DNA of 9,691 nucleotides from Candidatus Poseidoniales archaeon (GTDB lineage: Archaea > Thermoplasmatota > Poseidoniia > Poseidoniales > Poseidoniaceae): the NCBI GenBank assembly GCA_003602665.1, contig QQSG01000068.1, forward strand, positions 1-9,691. Reading direction: 5' to 3'. Position 1 is the first letter of the stretch; every line of letters begins with the position of its first letter. Both the position numbers and the translations under genes were made by a program. The notes beneath the pieces are model-generated. The model ran no database searches. It was not told where the DNA came from and saw nothing but the letters and a program-made list of their open reading frames with translations. This document shows, one piece after another, positions 1 through 6,534 of this stretch.

Positions 1-615
1 GTTGCTGCAGGCGATTCGTGTTTGGATGGGAAACTTGGACAAAAAATAGGCAATGAGATTGTCACTGTTGTAGATGATCCAACCCTTAGAGGAGGCTATG
101 GCGCCTATCCAATCGACGATGAAGGCCTTGACACCAGAGAAAAAACACTCATCAAGAACGGCATCTTAACTGATTACCTGAATCACAGAGAAACTGCACA
201 TCACTTCGGATTGGAACCAAACGCAGGTGCACGGGCGCAAGATGGACTTCACCATCCTCTGGTCCGAATGTCGAATACAATGATCATGGGAGGGAACTTC
301 AACGACATTGATGAGCTCATGGAGGATATCGAATATGGTGTCTATGCATGTGGTTCACGTGGCGGACAGGTTGATACTGGCCGTGGATCATTCCAGTTCG
401 CAGCTCAAGAGGCATACCTCATCGAAAATGGAGAGATTACAACCCCTCTCCGAGATGTAAGCGTAAGCGGGCTTACATTACAAATTTTGAATGATGTTGA
501 TGGATTAACCAAAGATGCAAAACTAGCAAGCCCTGGATTCTGTGGAAAAGGACAAACTGTCCCAGTTGGCGATGGTGGTCCAATCATGCGAATTCGAGAA
601 GCACTGGTGGGATGA
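1..615 (+). CDS. tldD: TldD zinc metalloprotease subunit, C-terminal part (5' end cut by window)
   Basis: This is the catalytic subunit of the TldD/TldE protease, a cytoplasmic zinc enzyme that degrades unfolded or linear peptides and, in bacteria, trims leader peptides of modified peptides such as microcin B17. The frame is open from base 1, so the gene begins upstream; the TTG at 22 is an internal leucine and not the start. About 204 codons are visible, against about 450-480 aa for the family, so the N-terminal domain and the HExxxH zinc motif are outside the window. Visible family landmarks include VTVVDDPT, AYPIDDEG, RMSNT, the GGQVDTGRGSFQF stretch, EAYLIENG, and FCGKGQTVPVG near the end. 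The cysteine at 541-543 aligns with the third zinc ligand of E. coli TldD (Cys454 by my alignment), so this half looks intact. Its TGA overlaps the ATG of tldE (ATGA), which indicates coupled translation of the heterodimer. Confidence 0.93.
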   Translation, partial: VAAGDSCLDGKLGQKIGNEIVTVVDDPTLRGGYGAYPIDDEGLDTREKTLIKNGILTDYLNHRETAHHFGLEPNAGARAQDGLHHPLVRMSNTMIMGGNFNDIDELMEDIEYGVYACGSRGGQVDTGRGSFQFAAQEAYLIENGEITTPLRDVSVSGLTLQILNDVDGLTKDAKLASPGFCGKGQTVPVGDGGPIMRIREALVG

Positions 616-2021
616 GGATGATTCCAGAAGACGCAATAGAACGCCTTCTAGACGGATGCAATCAGATTTCAAAGGAATGTGAGTTACAACATATTTCACA
701 ATGGGAAATCGTTGGTACCCAGGGATATGGCCGCTCATTAGATATCGAAGCAGGAAGAATTTCTCTCGCTTCAGGAGGTGGTGAAGGTGGATTTGGTGTT
801 CGAATCCTGGATAATGGACGGTACGGGTATGCCCATCTCGTTGATGTCTCGGGAGCGAAGCATGCAGTTTCACAGGCATTGTCAATCGCAAAGGCAAGTC
901 CAAGCATCTCAGGTTTCTCCTTACCATCTGCGCAAAAAACAAATCCTGTAGACGGGATGCTCGATGATGCTATCCTGAAACTATCACCTGATGATCTCCT
1001 AACTCAAGGAGATGACATCATCTCGGAAGTCGCATCACTGGACAAAAGAGCTGTCGTCATTGGGGGCGGAATTGGAATCGGTGCTGAGGCAAGTGTTATG
1101 TTATCAAGCGAAGGCATCGAAGCCTCTGGAATTTCAACATCTCATGGACTTGGGGTCCAGGTCTCCATCGATGTTGACGACCAAATGACAAGCTCCTGGG
1201 AGAGTTCTTCCTCGCGCAAGCTCATAGCAGGTATTCCAGATTGTGTTGCCACAGCAGTTGAATGGGCTCAAAAAACAAGAGACCCTATTGAAGTGAAATC
1301 AGATGCAGAAGACACAGCAATCATCATGACTCCTCAGGGAATTAGTTCTTTGTTCTCCAATATCATTCGGCCATCTGTTCTTGGTGAGAGAATGGTCCGA
1401 GGAGAATCGTATTGGTCTGGAAAATTAAACGATGTTGTACTTGACAATCACCTCACAATGATTGACGACAGAAGAATGGAAGGCGGATTTGGCTCGGGAT
1501 CAAGAGACGGAGAAGGTGTGCCTACATCGTGTCAAACAATCATCGAAAATGGAACCCTTCGCAAAATGTTATGGTCTTCAAGAGATGCTGCAAAGAATGT
1601 ATCGGAGGGACGAATCGATGCTGCTGAATCAACAGCATCGGCATCTCGAGGCAGCCACATGTCACCACCCGTAACGGGTTGTGGAGATGTGCATTTATTG
1701 TCTTCAAGGTCGCCAATATCCCTTGACGAGATGATTGAGACAATGGGAACGGGCTATCTTGTTCACAGTGTCATGGGCGCACATACGGCAAATCCAACGA
1801 GTGGCGATTTTTCAGTTACCTCCAGTACCGTCCTTCGAATTGAGGGTGGAGAAGTAGTAGGTCCAATCAAACAGGCTGGCGTCTCTGGAAATCTCTTCAA
1901 GGCTTTGTCAAAAGAAGTTCGTCTCGGCCATAGTTCGACAAGGAACGGTGTGTCAAGCACGGGAACGAATCATCTTTCAGACATTCTCTTCTCACAAGGA
2001 ATGCGTATCAATCCCGCCTGA
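612..2021 (+). CDS. tldE: TldE/PmbA, non-catalytic subunit of the TldD/E protease
   Basis: This is a complete 469-aa member of the PmbA/TldE family (usual length about 430-460 aa). It pairs with TldD and shapes the substrate channel of the heterodimer. The N-terminal domain (about 1-220) carries the family pattern with GRISLASGGGEGGFGVRI at 48-65 and GRYGYAHLVD at 69-78. The C-terminal domain has GGFGSGSRDGEGVPT (291-305), TIIENGTLR (309-317), and a closing stretch from GAHTANPTSGDFSV (389-402) to VSGNLFKAL (424-432), which match the conserved end of PmbA proteins. No HExxxH motif is present, as expected for TldE, so it does not bind the zinc itself. I chose the ATG at 612 because it overlaps the tldD stop; a second ATG at 618 is possible. 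The last 35 or so residues (435-469) are a variable tail rich in Ser, Gly and Asn. Confidence 0.93.
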   Translation: MRMIPEDAIERLLDGCNQISKECELQHISQWEIVGTQGYGRSLDIEAGRISLASGGGEGGFGVRILDNGRYGYAHLVDVSGAKHAVSQALSIAKASPSISGFSLPSAQKTNPVDGMLDDAILKLSPDDLLTQGDDIISEVASLDKRAVVIGGGIGIGAEASVMLSSEGIEASGISTSHGLGVQVSIDVDDQMTSSWESSSSRKLIAGIPDCVATAVEWAQKTRDPIEVKSDAEDTAIIMTPQGISSLFSNIIRPSVLGERMVRGESYWSGKLNDVVLDNHLTMIDDRRMEGGFGSGSRDGEGVPTSCQTIIENGTLRKMLWSSRDAAKNVSEGRIDAAESTASASRGSHMSPPVTGCGDVHLLSSRSPISLDEMIETMGTGYLVHSVMGAHTANPTSGDFSVTSSTVLRIEGGEVVGPIKQAGVSGNLFKALSKEVRLGHSSTRNGVSSTGTNHLSDILFSQGMRINPA

Positions 2022-2173
2022 ATTGTGAAGGGGATTGTTTATCACCCCTCGTCAATCTTGTTCAGTTCCATGGAGGTCATGGGAGTGTCAAGTCTAAACC
2101 AATCCGCACGAAAGCCCGCAGCCTGTTCTCCGCACAGGCCCAATCAACAATTCGCCTGGCGGAGGTGGAATCT
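2022..2173 (+). promoter_or_regulatory. tldE-rpa intergenic region with candidate promoter and hairpin
   Basis: This gap of about 152 bp separates the protease genes from the RPA module. Ten bases past the tldE stop lies an inverted repeat, AGGGG (2029-2033) and CCCCT (2045-2049), with an 11-base loop. It is too weak and lacks the T-run that would make it a convincing terminator. The loop contains TGTTTATCA (2036-2044), the best TATA-like element in the gap. With usual archaeal spacing it would start transcription near 2067 and leave a leader of roughly 100 nt. No long T-tract was seen. A promoter here is an inference from position and base content, because the gap is the largest between same-strand genes in the window. 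Confidence 0.3.
2161..2167 (+). promoter_or_regulatory. Shine-Dalgarno GGAGGTG that points to a TTG start for rpa
   Basis: GGAGGTG is a full complement of the archaeal 16S rRNA tail. The GTG at 2165 lies inside this motif, so it cannot be read from it. The in-frame TTG at 2174 sits six bases downstream, at ideal spacing. The site therefore argues that translation begins at 2174 and that the first three codons of the longer reading (from 2165) are leader. Confidence 0.65.
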
Positions 2174-3871
2174 TTGAGCGGAGACGACCGATATGCAGGC
2201 CACATTGCAGCTGTGTTGCAAGAATGCCCTGATGCAGATCAAGATGAAATCCGCTCGGCTTTCGTGAAATATGAAGAGGAATTTTTCATTCCACCACAAG
2301 ACGCTATTCGTTCCATTGTTCGACGGTTTCGAAGTGAAAGTGATACGCCAGCCTCTCAAAGCGGTGCTGGTGGTCAAACAAAGAAACCGACGAAAAAGGT
2401 CAGTTCTCTTTCTGAGTTGAAAGCAGACGATCGCGAAATCGAAATCGAAGTTGAAATCGTTTCCCACAATGTTCGCGAACAAATGATTCGTGGGGAATCA
2501 AAATCAATTTCATTTGGTCTCCTTGAAGACGACCCGTGGCAGGAAGGGACTGGAGAGAGAACCCGTTGGGAATACAAAGACTGGGGCAATAATGCTAACA
2601 TCACACCAGGATCAGTTGTTCGCATCGAAGGAGCGTCGGTCAACGAGTATCAAGGCCGAATGTCAATCAATATCAATCAATCATCACGCATCGCTGTCTT
2701 GCGCGAGGGGACTCGTCCAGTTGTTGCTCCTGGCGAGCCAATCGAAATCGATTCACTCCCTGGCGATGGATATGTCTGCATTGTAGGCCGAGTCATGTCG
2801 GTTCGCCCAGACCAAATTCACAAAAGAGACGGAAGCGGGAGTATTGATGTTGTTCGAGGTCGCCTAGCCGATGAATCGGGCGCTATTGGTTTCCTTTCAT
2901 GGGAACCCTTTGAGTTTGAAGTTGGTTCGTTACTCAAGGTCGATGGCGCTCAAGTCAAGACCTTTAGAGACACACCAGAACTAAACTTTGGTAGAACCAC
3001 AAAAATTGAACCATTCCACGATGCTTCTTTCGCAGATACAGATGCTCTCAAAGAAGGTCTCATTGCTACAGTAAGTACACTTCGCGATGGTTCGAAAGAT
3101 GTTGAAATCATTGTCAGCATCACGGAATGGGCTAAGCGCACATTCACCAAAGATGGAGAAGAACGGTACCTATGGTCTGGCCAAATAGCAGACCCTACTG
3201 GTCAATGCAGAATGAGTGCTTGGGTAGATTTGCCAATTGACGAAACAAAATTACCAATCACAGTGCGCATAACTGATGCTCGTGTCCGTGCTTGGCAAGG
3301 TATCCCAGATATCACAGTCGACAGAGCTGATCAAATTACAATACTTGATGAAACGCCTTGGGATGGGAACCTTGACCTTACGAATCTCAAAGTTGATGTT
3401 GGACTTCATGACCTTGTAAGCGGACCAAGTCGAGTTGGTATATCCACTACAGGGACCGTTGTATCAATCCGTGAAGATTCTGGAACAATAATGAGATGTC
3501 CTGAATGCCGAAGAGTGCTTCGTGAAGGACAATGCAACGACCATGGAACTGTTGAAGGAAACGAAGATGTCAGGCTCCGACTTGTCCTCGATGATCAAGG
3601 GGCTACATGCGCACTTCTTATTTCGAAGGAAGCAGCTCTTTCCCTCTTAGAAACAGACCACGCTACTATGGTGGACGAAATCCAAGCAAATGGATCTATG
3701 ATGTATGTCCAATCAATCAGAAATCGCTTACTTGGTTGCCGATTAGAAGCATCAGGGAGAGTCATCAATGATGGCCAAGGGTCGATGATTCTGTGCAATG
3801 ATGCAACAATCATCAAACCTGAATCTGCGCTTCGAGCAACCGAACTACGAGCACAATGGGGGATGGAATAA
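2174..3871 (+). CDS. rpa: Replication protein A, archaeal single-stranded DNA-binding protein
   Basis: RPA binds single-stranded DNA during replication, repair and recombination. Read from the TTG at 2174 it has 565 aa; the longest reading, from GTG 2165, adds three residues. Order of parts: an N-terminal helical segment (about 5-52) with the pattern DEIRSAFVKYEEEF and PPQDAIRSIVRRF typical of euryarchaeal RPA; a Ser/Gly/Lys linker (about 55-78); then OB folds at about 80-175, 195-282 and 295-392, each with the recurring 'D.sG...f..W' type of motif (DESGAIGFLSW, DPTGQCRMSAW); and a C-terminal OB-like region (418-548) holding a zinc finger C442-x2-C445-x8-C454-x2-H457. That finger is the hallmark that separates archaeal RPA from bacterial SSB. 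The length fits multi-OB euryarchaeal RPAs. Its stop overlaps the start of the partner gene by one base. The OB boundaries are estimates. Confidence 0.92.
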   Translation: MSGDDRYAGHIAAVLQECPDADQDEIRSAFVKYEEEFFIPPQDAIRSIVRRFRSESDTPASQSGAGGQTKKPTKKVSSLSELKADDREIEIEVEIVSHNVREQMIRGESKSISFGLLEDDPWQEGTGERTRWEYKDWGNNANITPGSVVRIEGASVNEYQGRMSININQSSRIAVLREGTRPVVAPGEPIEIDSLPGDGYVCIVGRVMSVRPDQIHKRDGSGSIDVVRGRLADESGAIGFLSWEPFEFEVGSLLKVDGAQVKTFRDTPELNFGRTTKIEPFHDASFADTDALKEGLIATVSTLRDGSKDVEIIVSITEWAKRTFTKDGEERYLWSGQIADPTGQCRMSAWVDLPIDETKLPITVRITDARVRAWQGIPDITVDRADQITILDETPWDGNLDLTNLKVDVGLHDLVSGPSRVGISTTGTVVSIREDSGTIMRCPECRRVLREGQCNDHGTVEGNEDVRLRLVLDDQGATCALLISKEAALSLLETDHATMVDEIQANGSMMYVQSIRNRLLGCRLEASGRVINDGQGSMILCNDATIIKPESALRATELRAQWGME

Positions 3872-4791
3872 TGATGGGATCACAGCAAATCAAGCGCCAG
3901 CCAGCATGGTTTATGCTCGCTTCTGAGTTTGGAGAATCGACACTGAATGAGAAAGGGACTGGAGAGTTCGATCCAACGTTCGTTATAACAAAACTTGGAG
4001 CAAAGGTCAACCGGCTTATTGTTTCAGGCTTAGTCGAACGATTGGAATTACGAGAAACCAGCAATGGGTCTCAAATGTATAACGGACAAATTCGAGATCC
4101 TTCTGGCTTACACTATTTCTCTGTAGGAGAATATGCTACTGAGTCTATGAGAGAATTTGTCATCCAGTTAATGGAGAAGATAGACTCAGGGGAACCAGTT
4201 CTACTTACAATGACTGCAAAAGCGAGATGGTACCAAACCGATGAAGGAGCAGTATACACCTCACTTCGACCAGAAGAAGCTTGCATCATTGATAGGGAGC
4301 GATACGCTTCTTGGCTTGTCGATGCTTCTGCTGCGACACTGAATCGCCTTAGTCAGCATAAACTTACATTGAATTGTGAGCCAACCGCTGAAGGGATGAA
4401 AGAAGCAGGTGTTGCTGAAGATATGATACCAGGTTTGCTGGCTTCCCAAGGTCATTACGGACAGATTGATACCGAAACATATCGCCTAAACGTCATGCAA
4501 GCATTGGACATCGCAGAAGGTAAACTTGAAGCTGCAACAGCACCACCACCTACTCTCAATCTTGCAGAGGCAGATGAGGTGGCTGCAAAGGCTGACGATG
4601 ATCTAAGGCCTGTAGTCCTCGAATGTATTCAAGCAATGGATAACGGAGAAGGGGTCGACTTCGAATCCCTTGTTCGAAATCTAGCAGCGAGAGGTTTTCC
4701 AAGAGATAAAAGCGAATCTGAACTTGATGCTATGAGTGACGAAGGCATCTTACACGAGCCAAGATTTGGCTGGTTCAAGATAGTTTCTTGA
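3871..4791 (+). CDS. RPA-associated protein (RPAP, COG3390 type)
   Basis: This 306-aa protein is the usual downstream partner of euryarchaeal RPA. In haloarchaea such rpap genes are co-transcribed with rpa and the products act together in DNA repair. The opening, KRQPAWFMLASEF (8-20), matches the 'KRePAwRvFA.E' signature of the family. An OB fold follows (about 35-140) with VITKLGAKVNRLIVSGLVE, QIRDPSGLHYFSVGEY and VYTSLRPEE. After a helical stretch and a short Pro/Ala-rich linker (about 222-245) comes a C-terminal winged-helix-like domain (about 246-306), comparable in position to the one on eukaryotic RPA32. I start at ATG 3871, where TAATG joins the RPA stop to this start and a G-rich SD-like stretch lies at 3858-3863. 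The longer reading from 3856 would lie inside the RPA coding end and adds five residues not needed by the family. Confidence 0.88.
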   Translation: MMGSQQIKRQPAWFMLASEFGESTLNEKGTGEFDPTFVITKLGAKVNRLIVSGLVERLELRETSNGSQMYNGQIRDPSGLHYFSVGEYATESMREFVIQLMEKIDSGEPVLLTMTAKARWYQTDEGAVYTSLRPEEACIIDRERYASWLVDASAATLNRLSQHKLTLNCEPTAEGMKEAGVAEDMIPGLLASQGHYGQIDTETYRLNVMQALDIAEGKLEAATAPPPTLNLAEADEVAAKADDDLRPVVLECIQAMDNGEGVDFESLVRNLAARGFPRDKSESELDAMSDEGILHEPRFGWFKIVS

Positions 4792-4849
4792 AGGAACTAC
4801 TCCAACACATTCAAATCTTGCCTTCACCCTCATACCAATTGGGGTCATT

Positions 4850-5203
4850 ATGGCAGGCATGGATTTTTTCATTCGACCGGCAACTGGGACAGGCGCATCA
4901 GATTGGGTTCGAATACCGAATGCAGACATTGATGTTCGATTAACACGACGAATGACTCGCACAATTATCCGTGGCGGAGAAGGCGATAATCTTCATGATG
5001 AGGGTTCGGAGTCAACTGTCTACAATGTTCGCGGAATTCTATCCCTTGATGATTACAAGCGTATCCTTGAGATGTTCAGATCAGGACAACCATTTATTCA
5101 CGACCCTTTCGAAGAAAGAGACGTTAAAGTCATTTTTTCAGTTCTCGAGTACGAGGGTTCAACCGAGAAGTTCCATTTTGAACTTATTGAAGACGTTATT
5201 TGA
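4850..5203 (+). CDS. Conserved-looking 117-aa protein of unknown function at the head of the pilus cluster
   Basis: I do not recognise this gene with certainty. It encodes a soluble 117-aa protein with no signal peptide, no membrane segment and no type III prepilin motif, so it is not a pilin. It is rich in beta-type and charged residues: a basic stretch RLTRRMTRTIIRGG (30-43), then acidic GEGDNLHDEGSE, then VRGILSLDDYKRILEMF (60-76), PFIHDPFEERDVKVIF (81-96), and a strand-like end FHFELIEDVI. The order (basic strand, 'G-x-L-x-x-D-D-Y' turn and helix, 'g-p-F-x-H-D-P' turn, beta end) recalls small phage tail and DNA-circularisation N-terminal domains. That is a pattern impression only. It starts 58 bp after the RPAP stop, with a weak GGGGT SD at 4841-4845, and ends 10 bp before the first platform gene, so co-expression with the pilus genes is likely. 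Confidence 0.7.
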   Translation: MAGMDFFIRPATGTGASDWVRIPNADIDVRLTRRMTRTIIRGGEGDNLHDEGSESTVYNVRGILSLDDYKRILEMFRSGQPFIHDPFEERDVKVIFSVLEYEGSTEKFHFELIEDVI

Positions 5204-5213
5204 TGGTGGAATT

Positions 5214-5789
5214 ATGCGTAAACTGGACGAAAAGAGAGAAGTTCTCTATGTCATTCGTGCAATGGACGTCCTCATGTCCTCAGGGATAGGTCTTGAAGCA
5301 ACAATTCACAGTATTTCCCAAGGCGGATATGGAATTATCTCAGAGGACTTCAAAGCGATGATGGACAAGGTTCGAAGCGGTGGACGTTCACTCGAAAAAG
5401 AACTCAAAAGTATGATGAATAAATCAGAGACAGAAGGATATCGCCGTCTCCTCAATATCATGCACATGAATATCACTCAGAATACGGACATTATTGATAC
5501 TCTGAAAAAACAAGGAAGCCGTATGGAAGAAGAACGCACAGAAGATGTCAAAAAATACATCGAAGACTTAAGCGGAGTTCCAGAATCATTGCTTTCTATT
5601 GGAATGATTGGCCCAATCATCCTTGCTGTCTTCGGCCTCTTCCCTCAGCTTGTTGGAGACATGGGCAGTTTCTTTGGTATGCCTGAGCAATCAACAATCA
5701 ATATGGTGGTCAATGCTGGATTAATGCTTACACTTCTAGCAATGGTCATGATTGGTCTAAAGACCCACACAAAGGATCCAGGATTGTGA
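5214..5789 (+). CDS. Pilus assembly platform protein with one T2SSF domain (TadC/EpdJ-like)
   Basis: This is a 191-aa inner-membrane platform subunit of a type IV pilus-like machine. The T2SSF domain (about 8-145) begins with a helical cytoplasmic part whose pattern, 'VIRAMDVLMSSGIGLEATIHSIS' (13-35, broken by a Gly-rich turn), is typical of GspF/TadC proteins, followed by the 'VRSGGRSLEKEL' segment. Two hydrophobic helices follow at about 125-146 and 162-183. The open frame runs upstream to 4971, but that part lies over the 117-aa gene. I therefore start at ATG 5214, which has a GGTGG SD four bases before it and the family-typical N-terminus. The protein covers only one of the two T2SSF domains found in archaellum FlaJ, and the second is supplied by the next gene. 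Assigning it specifically as TadC rather than TadB or EpdJ is not secure. Confidence 0.82.
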   Translation: MRKLDEKREVLYVIRAMDVLMSSGIGLEATIHSISQGGYGIISEDFKAMMDKVRSGGRSLEKELKSMMNKSETEGYRRLLNIMHMNITQNTDIIDTLKKQGSRMEEERTEDVKKYIEDLSGVPESLLSIGMIGPIILAVFGLFPQLVGDMGSFFGMPEQSTINMVVNAGLMLTLLAMVMIGLKTHTKDPGL

Positions 5790-5793
5790 TACC

Positions 5794-6525
5794 ATGCTCT
5801 TTCGCTTACTGGAATCATTCAATGATCAACCTATGATGCTGTTCTTGGGTGTTGTTGGTTTTGCAATGCTCGGAGGAGGGATCCCTCCAATTCGTGAACG
5901 AATTCGTAGAAGAAAAATTGAGAATGCATTACCAAGTTTCCTTGAAGGCTTATCCGACGAGGTTGGTGCGGGCCTAGGTATTCAAGAGGCAATGCAACAC
6001 CAAGCCCGAAGTGCACCTGCTCCTCTTGGCCCATTGCTCGAGGAGACATTAGCGGAAAGCCATGCAAGCTCGTTCGATGCTGCTCTCTCTAGTTTTGCAA
6101 CAAAAACCAGATCACCTCAGGTTCAGCGGGTAATGCATCTTCTTGAAACTGCGATCGAGCAAGGTGCTCCACTCCAAGAAATTTTGATGAATCTATCAAT
6201 GGACTACGAAAGGCTCAATGATTTGATGAATAAGAGAGAATCTGAACTCCAAGGGCGAGGCATCCTTATTATCCTCTTCATATGTATTGGACTCCCAGGC
6301 CTCATTGGTTTTCTTGTCGGATTGTTCACACCTGGTTCGAAGGGATTCCAAATTGATGGGTTCCTCTCAACATTCAGCCTCTTTTTCGCTGTAGCAAGCG
6401 CTGTTGGAGTTGCTGTATCTGGGCGAATGCTTGGCAGGATGAAAGATATAATGTGGTTTGTACCACTCTGGATGACGATGTCCATGTTCTTCTTTTTGGG
6501 AGCAACAAAAATGATCGGTGGATGA
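5794..6525 (+). CDS. Pilus assembly platform protein with second T2SSF domain (TadB/EpdK-like)
   Basis: This is the second platform subunit, 243 aa, which should assemble with the product at 5214-5789 to hold the ATPase at the membrane. It has an N-terminal membrane helix (about 13-31), a basic stretch (RERIRRRK, 34-41), then the T2SSF domain (about 44-180) with the pattern ALPSFLEGLSDEVGAGLGIQEAM and a second half EQGAPLQEILMNLS. Three further membrane helices lie at about 156-178, 190-210 and 220-240. Its length is near that of Tad platform proteins (about 250-320 aa). It starts four bases after the preceding stop, so the two platform genes are translationally linked. The split into two genes is the arrangement seen in archaeal Epd and bacterial Tad systems, in contrast to the fused FlaJ of archaella. 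Confidence 0.82.
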   Translation: MLFRLLESFNDQPMMLFLGVVGFAMLGGGIPPIRERIRRRKIENALPSFLEGLSDEVGAGLGIQEAMQHQARSAPAPLGPLLEETLAESHASSFDAALSSFATKTRSPQVQRVMHLLETAIEQGAPLQEILMNLSMDYERLNDLMNKRESELQGRGILIILFICIGLPGLIGFLVGLFTPGSKGFQIDGFLSTFSLFFAVASAVGVAVSGRMLGRMKDIMWFVPLWMTMSMFFFLGATKMIGG

Positions 6526-6530
6526 GGTGA
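6524..6530 (+). promoter_or_regulatory. Strong Shine-Dalgarno (GAGGTGA) for the pilus ATPase
   Basis: GAGGTGA overlaps the stop codon of the preceding platform gene and lies four bases before the ATG at 6535. It confirms that start and suggests that the ATPase is efficiently re-initiated within the same transcript. Confidence 0.7.
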
Positions 6531-6534
6531 ACTT

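Noticed and set aside
523..942. Minus-strand open frame of 139 codons across the tldD/tldE junction
   Set aside because: It lies opposite two well-supported genes and its translation has no recognisable family pattern; it is a shadow frame.
2029..2049. AGGGG/CCCCT inverted repeat as an intrinsic terminator of tldE
   Set aside because: The stem is only five pairs with an 11-base loop and no T-run follows; archaeal termination depends mainly on T-tracts.
2662..2685. Tandem ATCAATC-type repeats
   Set aside because: They encode the Ser-Ile-Asn-Ile-Asn-Gln stretch of an OB-fold strand in RPA; this is codon-driven repetition, as is the GAAATC run near 2436-2458.
2547..3967. Identical 12-mer GGGACTGGAGAG in rpa (near 2547) and rpap (near 3958)
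   Set aside because: Both copies encode a Gly-Thr-Gly-Glu loop in different settings; with only two copies and no extended similarity, chance is sufficient.
4971..5213. Upstream extension of the first platform gene
   Set aside because: It lies in another frame over the 117-aa gene, has no SD, and does not resemble the start of T2SSF proteins; ATG 5214 has a good SD.
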